Shown here: one piece after another, positions 45,189 to 52,971 of the stretch
How the letters are laid out: each line of letters opens with the position of its first letter
Position numbering within the stretch: position 1 is the first letter of the stretch
Assembly: GCA_947589075.1 (NCBI GenBank)
Contig: CANQBS010000008.1
Location: forward strand, 1-56,874
Reading direction: 5' to 3'
Source: an uncultured Acetatifactor sp.
GTDB lineage: Bacteria; Bacillota; Clostridia; Lachnospirales; Lachnospiraceae
Length of the DNA stretch: 56,874 nt
The notes under the pieces: generated by a model
What the model saw: the letters and a program-made list of their open reading frames with translations, nothing else
Databases searched by the model: none
Told to the model about the DNA's origin: nothing
Program-made: the position numbers and the translations under genes

Positions 45189-45586
45189 TCATTCAGCCGC
45201 CATAGATAAATCGATCATAATTCTTTCATAACTATCCTTAGCCCGCTTCTGAATGTCTTTGTAATAATCCAGATTCCCTGCACATTCATCCTGCAGGTAT
45301 GACTTTAAATCATTCGTCATGTACCGTTTTCCTGCTATCTTGGTTAATTCAATCCGAATCTTATTCATGAGTTTAAAAAGAGTATATTTCCTAATTCTCT
45401 TATTTTCATACCTATATTTCAAATCTGACAAATGTGCTCTCCGATAAACTTGCAAAATAATATTCTTACATTCTTTTAAATAATGTTATTCAGAGCTGCA
45501 GTATCTTTATCCCATTTTTCATTAATTCTTTCAGAGCTGCTTACAGAAGATTCATGCACCCTATAGAATACGCATATTTTATTCAT
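45189..45586 (-). pseudogene. Decayed 3' end of a GT2 glycosyltransferase gene
   Basis: From ATG 45586 one frame reads MNKICVFYRVHESSVSSSE and on to LNNII-stop; after a one-base shift near 45480 a second frame continues LKECKNIILQVYRRAHLSDL and runs 88 residues to DLSMAAE. The YRVHESSVSSS text is the typical end of a GT2 catalytic domain, so the pieces look like one C-terminal remnant broken by a single-base indel with the N-terminal domain lost. Its ATG overlaps the HAD gene stop. The second frame alone could be called an 88-residue hypothetical protein (45189-45455). Confidence 0.6.
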
Positions 45587-46256
45587 AAAAATAGCAATTC
45601 CGTTTCTTAAAAGCATTCAATTTACCTTGATGAATTTCATAGCACGCTCTTTCAAACGCTTTAGGTCCTGATACAAGAATACCGTCTCCACCTAAATCTA
45701 TTAATGGTTTTATATCAATGGCATATCGATCTCCTATAGAAAGTACCTCTCCTGCGTTCAAGTCATATTGATTCAAAATTTCTCGTATTACATCCTTTTT
45801 ATTAAAGGATCCTTCTCCAGGATGCTTTGTTACACAAAAAATATCATAAAAAATATCTATATCTATATCAAGCCATTTCAATGTTATTAATATATTATTA
45901 TATGTGTTAGTGGAAAGCAAAACAACCCTATAGGATTTAGCCAAATCTAAAAGAACTTCTTTATGAACAGCATGTTCTTTTTTTATCATATTAGGATGAT
46001 AATTAAATTCTCTATATGCCCTCCACTTTTCAACATTCAAACCTGATTTTAAAAAAAATTCTGTAGCGGATTTCGCTTTTACCGATTTATATGGAAAAAT
46101 TCCATTTTGATAGAAAATAGAAGCGGTTTCCTCTTTGCTAATTCCTCTTTCTTTTGAAAAAAAATTAATTTGCATCTTATAAACATCCTTTAAGATGTCA
46201 TCTATATCATATAACGTACCATCAAAGTCTATTATTATAAGTTTATAAGTCTTCAT
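45579..46256 (-). CDS. HAD-family phosphatase
   Basis: A 225-residue HAD hydrolase with motif I DFDGTLYD (nucleophile Asp), motif II VVLLSTNTYNN, a Lys in the KKDVI segment and motif IV LSIGDRYAIDI. The alpha-helical cap lies between motifs I and II. It follows the split cytidylyltransferase-kinase and may dephosphorylate or proofread a sugar- or polyol-phosphate of that pathway. The ribosome site is weak. Confidence 0.8.
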   Translation of the reverse strand: MKTYKLIIIDFDGTLYDIDDILKDVYKMQINFFSKERGISKEETASIFYQNGIFPYKSVKAKSATEFFLKSGLNVEKWRAYREFNYHPNMIKKEHAVHKEVLLDLAKSYRVVLLSTNTYNNILITLKWLDIDIDIFYDIFCVTKHPGEGSFNKKDVIREILNQYDLNAGEVLSIGDRYAIDIKPLIDLGGDGILVSGPKAFERACYEIHQGKLNAFKKRNCYFYE

Positions 46257-46340
46257 ATCATATTACCCAGCACATTGATCAGAATTCTTACTCTATTTCT
46301 TGAGATATTATTGATTAATCCAGATAATTACACAATGATA

Positions 46341-47099
46341 CTATACATTTTTTTGCAAAAATAATGTGTAATAATCTTTATCATCCATACATGCTTTTCC
46401 ATCAAAAAAAATATTTTGAATCATTTTTATCGCCCAAGAGGCTCTTTGAAAATTATCTTGTCTTGAAAAAACATATTCATTCATTTTATGCACCCAAGTT
46501 ATAAAAGAAGCAACACATAACATTCTTTTATCGCAATACTTTTCAAAATACTGGAACAATTCAATATATTTTTTCAACTGATTTTTTGTTTCCAATCTTG
46601 TCTCAACTACCAAAGCTATCGTATATTCAAATTCTTTTGGTGCAATTACACCTAATGGATCAATAGCAGTCAATTGATTTTTATCTGAAAGTATATTCCT
46701 CCGATGCAAATCCCTATGCAAAAAATATTTTTTCTCCAAAGCAAAATATTTATTCCATAAATTAACTGCCACTAATGTCATATCTTTTCGAAATTTTGCT
46801 TCAAAAGCATATTTCTCCGAAAGGTCCGCACTTTTATAAAACTCGTCCATAAATGTAGGAATTTTTAAAGAAGGATCCATTCTCTCCACGTCAATAAGAT
46901 TCCTGTTAAAATCATCAAATAAATCGGCTAATCTTGGATCTCCAATATCAAACTTTGTCTGAATTCCTGGAACTATCCTTTTTACTAACAAAACGCTATA
47001 TTGTGCATCATAATCCAATAGTCTAGCCATATGCATATTCGCACCAGATAATTGGTAATATGCCAGTTCATAAGCGAATCTACCCCCCCCCGGGTGCAT
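46341..47099 (-). CDS. APH/choline-kinase-fold kinase half, out of frame with its N-terminus
   Basis: A 252-residue frame beginning MHPGGGRFAYELAYYQ, inside the N-lobe of an aminoglycoside-phosphotransferase-fold kinase. The catalytic loop HRDLHRRNILSDKNQ and the metal motif AIDPLG are intact. The missing first strands of the N-lobe (FATCVFEATSEKYGDVIIKFHAP) are encoded in the upstream frame, across the G9 tract. With G8 or G11 the two frames join into one 544-residue protein (47976 to 46341). The isolated half lacks the ATP-clamping strand and is unlikely to be active. The substrate is probably a polyol, sugar or amino alcohol. Confidence 0.75.
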   Translation of the reverse strand: MHPGGGRFAYELAYYQLSGANMHMARLLDYDAQYSVLLVKRIVPGIQTKFDIGDPRLADLFDDFNRNLIDVERMDPSLKIPTFMDEFYKSADLSEKYAFEAKFRKDMTLVAVNLWNKYFALEKKYFLHRDLHRRNILSDKNQLTAIDPLGVIAPKEFEYTIALVVETRLETKNQLKKYIELFQYFEKYCDKRMLCVASFITWVHKMNEYVFSRQDNFQRASWAIKMIQNIFFDGKACMDDKDYYTLFLQKNV

Positions 47100-47976
47100 G
47101 AAATTTTATAATAACATCTCCATATTTTTCTGAAGTTGCCTCAAATACGCAGGTGGCAAAAGTCAATGGATTCATTTTGTATGAAGTAATATCCCACATA
47201 TTAATGACTTCATTTAAATACTTAGGTATATTTTGCAGCCACTCCCATATTTTCTGTTCATTATTATAAGATGCCTGCCATTGACTGATATTATATTTTG
47301 TTCTTTCCTGTTCAGGATTTGATATTATTTCATCATACAAGATCTCCGCAATCCTAATATCAAAGGGATAAGTAATCTTCATTGTATATGGATAATCAAA
47401 ACAATAGAACGCCTTGGAACTTGAGGGCATTTGATGGAATATATACGGAACAGGGAAATCCGCCTTATAGTTTTCATACAAGATTTTAAACTTATATGCT
47501 TCTGGTTCCATCACATGAAAATAATCTTCTCTATCAACCAATATTCCATCATATTTTGCCAATGTTGACGTTACTTTCCAAGCAGTTAACACATAATCAT
47601 ATTCATTCAGCAACATAAAATATCTATTGATTTGTTCCTTTGTCATCAAGGGACATACTGCATTTGCAATAATGATATTTTCACATATATAATTTTCCGC
47701 AACATATTTCAAACCATTGGCTAATGATTTCGTTCTATTATCACCACCACAAGTTACTGGGAATCCGTATCTGTCATGAATATATTTTACATAATCCGCT
47801 GCAGCAACAACTACAATTTCGTCAACTTCCGATGCATGTCTGCATGCATCAAAGGCATACTCAATAACCGGCCTGTTCTTCATAAGACAATATTGTTTTG
47901 GTTTATCCGCACCAAATCTACTTCCTATTCCACCAGACATAATAAGTACGATATTTTTAGCATAAATTTTACCCAT
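47080..47976 (-). CDS. IspD/TarI-like cytidylyltransferase half of a kinase fusion, truncated by G9 frameshift
   Basis: A 298-residue product. Residues 1-230 are an IspD/TarI-type nucleotidyltransferase: IVLIMSGGIGSRFGADKPKQY (CTP loop), VVAAADYV, the ANAVCPLMT metal region and YKFKILYENY. From about 262 it enters a kinase N-lobe (FATCVFEATSEKYGDVIIKFHAP) and then stops at GGG-TAG in the poly-G tract. It should activate a phosphorylated alcohol as a CDP derivative, with the fused kinase making that phosphate. The ribosome site before ATG 47976 is weak; a strong AAAGGAG about 47 bases upstream precedes an ATG-TGA. Confidence 0.78.
   Translation of the reverse strand: MGKIYAKNIVLIMSGGIGSRFGADKPKQYCLMKNRPVIEYAFDACRHASEVDEIVVVAAADYVKYIHDRYGFPVTCGGDNRTKSLANGLKYVAENYICENIIIANAVCPLMTKEQINRYFMLLNEYDYVLTAWKVTSTLAKYDGILVDREDYFHVMEPEAYKFKILYENYKADFPVPYIFHQMPSSSKAFYCFDYPYTMKITYPFDIRIAEILYDEIISNPEQERTKYNISQWQASYNNEQKIWEWLQNIPKYLNEVINMWDITSYKMNPLTFATCVFEATSEKYGDVIIKFHAPGGG
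47083..47091 (-). repeat. Poly-G(9) tract splitting the cytidylyltransferase-kinase
   Basis: Nine C on the plus strand, so CACCC-G9-TAG on the coding strand. G9 gives HAPGGG-stop; G8 gives HAPGGGRFAYELAYYQ and full read-through. The tract sits between the lysine strand and the Glu helix of the kinase N-lobe. Confidence 0.92.
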
Positions 47977-48095
47977 AATAGCTCATAACATATGATCTTC
48001 ATTATAATACAAATCACATGTCCTCTCCTTTTTATACTGTAGATCAAATCCTTTCTCAGCTTTTCATATCTGAACATTCAATATTTTATACCTAA

Positions 48096-49208
48096 TCATT
48101 CATTATTATAATCATTTATAATATACCTTACAATATTTTCCCCAATACATAAATCATCTCTTATTCCTATTTTTTTTCTTATTACTTCTTCCCGTACTGC
48201 CCGTAATGGATCAACACCTGCCTTCAATTCTTCAATATAAAATACAACCTGTCCCCAATCATTTGCTATATATACACTTTTCTTCAATTCTTCCATGGGC
48301 AACGCTTCTACATTCCCACAATATATGATAGGTTTCCCGGTTATATAATACTCAATAATCAATGAACTAAAATCCGCGAGCAGTACATCCGCCCTTTCAA
48401 ATCCCGGCAGGTAATCTTTCTGATTATCTAATGCTGCATTGCTCATGCATTTAATACTCTCTTTATATTCATCAACCTCCTCATCACTCATCAAACCATG
48501 AGCAAGATAATTTTGGAAAGCCAACGGATGTGGTCTTATCATCCAAAACTCATCCTTTTTTATTTTACACCGATCTATAATACAGTCTTTAAATTCAAAA
48601 AAAGAAGTCTCTTCACTTGTATCTTTGCTATTTACTCCTGCAACCGTCCAACGTGGTATCCACAAAATTGTAAATTCATCGTATTTTTTCCCGCTTATTG
48701 TATTTGTAAGATCAAATCTAGGGAATCCAAGGTTAACTACCTTCCGATTTTTATATTTATTTTCCTTAAAATATTCTCTACAGTAGTTTTCAACACCCTC
48801 CCAACTTGCAAAAAAAATAGACATATTCCTCAAAAAATCTGGCGGAAGAACTATGTTTAATAAATCCTCGGATTTAGTTAATATATAACCATAGGGAATA
48901 TAAATAACCTTTGCATATTCAACAGTCTGGTCGCTTCTGTAAGTATAAGGCAAGCAATTTCCGTATGGCCGCTCATATATTATATAGTCCGGTTTATACC
49001 TTTTTAAATCAAACCACGTCTTCGTCTCTTCGTCATAAGCTTTACATACATTAGAATAATTTTTCGTATAAAAATTAATATCACTATATGTCCAACTCAC
49101 ACATTTAGAATTCACCTTTACCGGCAAAATCAATAAAAGCGCCCTAATTTGCGGATTCTGTAAAGCTGCTTCATACACTGTTCGCATAGAATTCCAAAGT
49201 TCTGGCAT
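48096..49208 (-). CDS. CDP-glycerol glycerophosphotransferase (TagB/TagF)-like protein
   Basis: A 370-residue peripheral membrane transferase. Motifs are VIYIPYGYILTKSED, FRPDFLTN-type text (LGFPRFDLTN), MIRPHPLAF (the conserved RPHP) and the CDP-alcohol site ADVLLADFSSLIIEYYITGKPIIY. It should transfer an alcohol phosphate from a CDP-activated donor to the glycan, fitting the cytidylyltransferase encoded next. The ATG at 49208 has no ribosome site and lies within a conserved strand (IKIVFFAQMPELW); the true protein probably starts at 49396, beyond a one-base frameshift (next entry). Confidence 0.78.
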   Translation of the reverse strand: MPELWNSMRTVYEAALQNPQIRALLLILPVKVNSKCVSWTYSDINFYTKNYSNVCKAYDEETKTWFDLKRYKPDYIIYERPYGNCLPYTYRSDQTVEYAKVIYIPYGYILTKSEDLLNIVLPPDFLRNMSIFFASWEGVENYCREYFKENKYKNRKVVNLGFPRFDLTNTISGKKYDEFTILWIPRWTVAGVNSKDTSEETSFFEFKDCIIDRCKIKKDEFWMIRPHPLAFQNYLAHGLMSDEEVDEYKESIKCMSNAALDNQKDYLPGFERADVLLADFSSLIIEYYITGKPIIYCGNVEALPMEELKKSVYIANDWGQVVFYIEELKAGVDPLRAVREEVIRKKIGIRDDLCIGENIVRYIINDYNNE

Positions 49209-49396
49209 TTGAGCAAAAAAAACAATCTTTATTTCTTTTTTATTATCAAACCGCTTTTTTAATTCTATTTTTTTATGATAATAGTTAAAACGGCATCCCC
49301 AAAAATAAGCTTTTATCTTTATCCAGATTCCTCTAGCCTTTTTCCAAATTTTATTTGGTATGATTTTTTTAAATAAAATTTTATCTGTGCCATCAT
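49209..49396 (-). pseudogene. Frameshifted 5' end of the TagB/TagF-like gene
   Basis: Open coding sequence continues upstream of 49208 in frame (KKIIPNKIWKKARGIW, then IKAYFWGCRFNYYHKKIE, then FDNKKEIKIVFFAQ) but has no start codon. Just before it, ATG ATG at 49396 follows GGAAGGAAG by 10 bases and encodes MMAQIKFYLKK in another frame that soon stops. The two join if the A7 run (T7 on the plus strand, 49364-49370) had eight bases. The restored protein would be about 433 residues. Confidence 0.65.
49364..49370 (-). repeat. A7 tract at the TagF-like frameshift
   Basis: Seven A on the coding strand at the exact join of the two frames. A7 to A8 restores the reading frame by DNA or transcriptional slippage. 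A sequencing or assembly error is also possible. Confidence 0.6.
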
Positions 49397-49470
49397 TTTT
49401 ATTTTACTTCCTTCCAACCTTTATAGTTTATAGATATATGGGCTTACCTATACACACCTGAAAGCTTTGT

Positions 49471-49599
49471 TTCATCGTGTAATAGAATTTTACGGCTTTC
49501 CGAAACGCAGATTAAGATCTGCTGCAGATTTTTATGCGCATGTCTCCCCTTTCGGCGCCAAATGCAGTACCATACATATAATAAACTCTCTTAATGTCA
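49471..49599 (-). pseudogene. Decayed partial copy of fdtA
   Basis: About 130 bases match the middle of fdtA (44930-45062) closely: [14 protein letters not shown] and the CSR/LQQ region can be read, but one base is missing in the stretch before the conserved HAHK and in-frame stops follow. It lies between the CDP-glucose dehydratase gene and the TagF-like gene, about 4.5 kb from the intact copy. No start or end is preserved. Confidence 0.75.
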
Positions 49600-49641
49600 T
49601 AATCAGATATCAAAGCACGTTTTAATACAGCACTGTTTTTA

Positions 49642-50757
49642 TCAGGCACCATTATCCGGACACTCTTCCTTTACCGGGACTAGACTATTTCCATTCATAT
49701 ATTCTTCAATTTCACGAGACATTTCAGATGCCAGATCACCATTTTTCATCCAAACTTTAAAATAATTTACAGTCTCTTCTACAGCTTTATCTATGTGCCA
49801 GTGTAATCTCCAGCCAAACACATTTTTTATTTTACTTGTGTCAAGCTTTAAAAACATCGACTCATGCGGTGAGTTAGTCTCTGCTATACTCTTCCATGAT
49901 GCATTAGTAGAAGAATTATTTTCGTTCCATTTAGTACAAAATAAATCTACCAGTTCACCTGTAGTAATGCAATCTGCATCATCCGGTCCCACATTATAAG
50001 CCCCAGACAAAGAAATATCTTTATATTGTTCCATAGCAATATATAAATATATAAAAACAGGTTCTAATACATGCTGATACGGTCTAACAGAATGAGGATT
50101 TCTAACAAGAATCGGGCTATTACTTTTTATCGCTCTAATACAATCAGGTATAATACGATCTTTAGCAAAATCACCGCCTCCAATAACATTTCCGGCTCTG
50201 ACTGTTGAAATTGCGATTTCCCTATTCTCAAAAAAAGACTTTTTATAACTGCTGGTTACCAATTCTGAACAAGATTTTGAATTAGAATATGGATCATATC
50301 CATTCAATTCATCATTTTCACGATATCCCCACATCCATTCCTTATTTAAATAAACTTTGTCCGTTGTAACATTTATAAATGATTTTACAGATGTACTCAT
50401 TCTGATACATTCAAGTACGTTTACCGTTCCCAGAACATTTACTTCATAAGTATACACCGGGTTTTTATAAGAATCTCTAACGAGAGGCTGTGCCGCCATA
50501 TGAATTACTATTTCCGGCTGAACCTCAATAAAAACAGCCTTCAGATGCTCTAAATCACGAACATCACCATATACAGAACGAATGCTTTCTATATGACACA
50601 TTCCGTAAAAATCAGGATCCGATATGGCACTCAAAGCATAGCCCGTCACTTTTGCGCCTGCTTTAGCAAGTACCTTACACATCCACATTCCTTTAAACCC
50701 TGTATGCCCTGTTATAAGAACCTTCTTACCACGGTAAAACTCTAATATTTCGTTCAT
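49642..50757 (-). CDS. rfbG: CDP-glucose 4,6-dehydratase
   Basis: A 371-residue extended SDR. Motifs are VLITGHTGFKGMWMCKVL (NAD loop and the family-specific FKG), HMAAQPLVRDSY, NVTTDKVY (TDKVY for the SDR Thr), the catalytic Tyr-Lys in YDPYSNSKSCSE, and RAGNVIGGGDFAKDRIIPD. It makes CDP-4-keto-6-deoxyglucose, entry point to 3,6-dideoxyhexoses and other CDP sugars. The usual partners, glucose-1-phosphate cytidylyltransferase (rfbF) and rfbH, are not in the window, so the product is uncertain. GGAGG lies about 11 bases before the ATG. Confidence 0.92.
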   Translation of the reverse strand: MNEILEFYRGKKVLITGHTGFKGMWMCKVLAKAGAKVTGYALSAISDPDFYGMCHIESIRSVYGDVRDLEHLKAVFIEVQPEIVIHMAAQPLVRDSYKNPVYTYEVNVLGTVNVLECIRMSTSVKSFINVTTDKVYLNKEWMWGYRENDELNGYDPYSNSKSCSELVTSSYKKSFFENREIAISTVRAGNVIGGGDFAKDRIIPDCIRAIKSNSPILVRNPHSVRPYQHVLEPVFIYLYIAMEQYKDISLSGAYNVGPDDADCITTGELVDLFCTKWNENNSSTNASWKSIAETNSPHESMFLKLDTSKIKNVFGWRLHWHIDKAVEETVNYFKVWMKNGDLASEMSREIEEYMNGNSLVPVKEECPDNGA

Positions 50758-50857
50758 TCAATAAACATCCTCCGGCTTATTTAGCAGACTATAGATCCCC
50801 TTTTCACCGTTTCCCATATTCTTCTATCATTTCATCTAAGATCAGCATGATGCCATT

Positions 50858-51883
50858 TTATATTCCTATCTCGCTCCTAAACTTTAAAGCTCTCTCTCTT
50901 ATCATTAAAAGGTGCTCGTTTTCCGCCTCCGCCATACGTTTCATATTATCCACATAACTCTCCCAGTCCGCAGACTTCAACGCATATTTTTCCCTCCGTC
51001 GGAACAAATAATTATCAACTTTCCAATACCACGCTGACTTCATTCCAAACCTATGCTTCATTCGGAACGTAACTAATACAGATAAAAAGAGAAAACATTT
51101 AACAAATATATTCTTTTCTTTCAACATCACATATTTACGAAACTTATGAAGATCATCCAGGAACCTGATCTGACTTGTCGTATCAACGCTTCCTTGGCTC
51201 AAACTTTTAGAATGCTTTCTATATAATATCATTGGATCCGAGCATATTTTTAAAACCATATCCTCATTATTTTTTAAGATATAATAGTATGATGGATCAT
51301 CTTCAAACATTGTAAAATGTTCTACAAATTCAAAACAACCATCCGAATAATATTTTCTTCTTATACATATTTCAGGCGAAGGGAACGGTTTTCTCGCCTC
51401 TATAAGCCACAGATCCTTCTTATGGATATGTTTATGTCGTTCATAGAAAAACATATTGCAAAGATCACGATCCGTAACGTACGTACCTTCCTCTGTGAAA
51501 TGTATTGGGAAAAAGAACGTCATACACTCTGGATCTGCCTTTTCAATCTGATCAAATATATTGTGGGAAGAAATTATATCATCTCCAGAAAACATTTTAA
51601 AATATTCCGTATGGATATGTTTCATAAGAGCTACAAAATTATGAGAAATACCTCTATTCACATCACTTATTATTAATTGACAGCCTCCTGCAAACAGGTC
51701 TTTATACCTGTCAAACCATTTTTGAACCAATTCCGTTGTATGATCTGTGGATGCATCGTCAGATATCGCCAAATAAACTTTATGCCCCTCCCCATAATTT
51801 TCAATTTGATACCTTATACTCTCCAAAGCATCTAAAATATAATCTTCTGCATTATAAGTACATATTCCGAACGAAACGTCCAT
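50858..51883 (-). CDS. Glycosyltransferase family 2
   Basis: A 341-residue GT-A enzyme. The N-terminal VSFGICTYNAEDYILDALESI and the ISDDASTDHTTELV segment form the nucleotide site. FKMFSGDDIISS holds a DxD-like GDD. The acceptor side ends in MILYRKHSKSLSQGS. The start is ATG 51883 with GGAG 8 bases upstream; an alternative ATG (51901) overlaps the SGNH gene stop (ATGA). It probably adds a sugar of the repeat unit. Confidence 0.88.
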   Translation of the reverse strand: MDVSFGICTYNAEDYILDALESIRYQIENYGEGHKVYLAISDDASTDHTTELVQKWFDRYKDLFAGGCQLIISDVNRGISHNFVALMKHIHTEYFKMFSGDDIISSHNIFDQIEKADPECMTFFFPIHFTEEGTYVTDRDLCNMFFYERHKHIHKKDLWLIEARKPFPSPEICIRRKYYSDGCFEFVEHFTMFEDDPSYYYILKNNEDMVLKICSDPMILYRKHSKSLSQGSVDTTSQIRFLDDLHKFRKYVMLKEKNIFVKCFLFLSVLVTFRMKHRFGMKSAWYWKVDNYLFRRREKYALKSADWESYVDNMKRMAEAENEHLLMIRERALKFRSEIGI

Positions 51884-51897
51884 ACATTTTTCTCCAT

Positions 51898-52971
51898 TCA
51901 TTTTATCAATGTTGTCCTGGAAGATGCCCATTCGTTAGCTGACAAATAAAAATCAGCGTCATAAGCTTCATTATCAAATACTTTTTTCAGTTCCTTGCAT
52001 ACAAAATAAGAAAACTTTCTTGCACCGGAATCATTCATATGACCAGCATCCATAAAGTCATAAGCGTCGTCCTTTACATTTGAATACTCTTTGCAAAGCA
52101 TCATATTTAAATATTCTAGGTCGTATCTTTCTGCAAATTCTATATAAAAATCTCTGCATTCCTGAACCCTATTTAGAGCCAAGCCATTGTCTATTCCTGG
52201 ATATGTCATTAAAATTAATTGACAATTATTTTTTTTACATAAGTCTACTATTTTTTCAAAATATAATAAACTTTTATCGCATAATTCCGTTTCAGAAGTT
52301 AATACGCTTTCATCATATTTTATAATTGTTTTATCTATCAATTCACCATTACAGGTATCATCATTAATATATCCTTTTCCTTTATACTTCCCATATGGTA
52401 AATTCTTAATAATATTAATCCAATCCCCCGAAAGAATTCTATTTTTTGCAAATCCAAATGTAAAATTACTTCTATAATGGGATACTGAGAAAAAAGCCCT
52501 AAAATAATTATCAATAGAAAAAGCATTCTTAAAATATTCCCAATAAGTAGAACCGGTTTTCTTTAATGCATCTGATATCTGACAGTTTCCTGCTGCCATT
52601 CCCGCTACATCCCGTTCAAACCCCAACAATGTATTTTCCTGCATTTCAAGAACAACGTATTTTGATTCATGATAATTAAAATATTCCTTAAGAAGGTAAT
52701 ATCCTCCCAGCAACCCTTGACCAGATGATGTCAAATCAAAAGCCGTCATAGAGAGATTGTCCTCCACGACCTCCGGGCAAACTGAAGTATACGTTTTTGA
52801 TGAACCTAAAAATACGATATCACTATTTTCACCCGTATATACCTCATGTAACATAAGTTTCGTATAAGCAGCATAATCCGGTATCTCTACAATATAAAAT
52901 CCGCCATAAAGAATAATTCCCAATATTATTATAGCCGCAGCTGTTAATATATTTCGATTAAAAATTCGCAT
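51898..52971 (-). CDS. Membrane-anchored SGNH-hydrolase-like protein (DltD/AlgJ-like role)
   Basis: A 357-residue protein with an N-terminal membrane anchor (about 5-27) and an extracytoplasmic SGNH-like domain. Block I is FLGSSKTYTSV (Ser in GSS), block III-like text is LEMQENTLL, and block V is DFMDAGHMNDSGARKF (Asp and His). Directly downstream of an MBOAT gene it matches the DltD or AlgJ/AlgX partner that moves an acyl group onto an extracellular glycan. The start is ATG 52971 after GGGGA, overlapping the MBOAT stop by 14 bases; earlier ATGs exist at 52992 and 53004. Confidence 0.75.
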   Translation of the reverse strand: MRIFNRNILTAAAIIILGIILYGGFYIVEIPDYAAYTKLMLHEVYTGENSDIVFLGSSKTYTSVCPEVVEDNLSMTAFDLTSSGQGLLGGYYLLKEYFNYHESKYVVLEMQENTLLGFERDVAGMAAGNCQISDALKKTGSTYWEYFKNAFSIDNYFRAFFSVSHYRSNFTFGFAKNRILSGDWINIIKNLPYGKYKGKGYINDDTCNGELIDKTIIKYDESVLTSETELCDKSLLYFEKIVDLCKKNNCQLILMTYPGIDNGLALNRVQECRDFYIEFAERYDLEYLNMMLCKEYSNVKDDAYDFMDAGHMNDSGARKFSYFVCKELKKVFDNEAYDADFYLSANEWASSRTTLIK

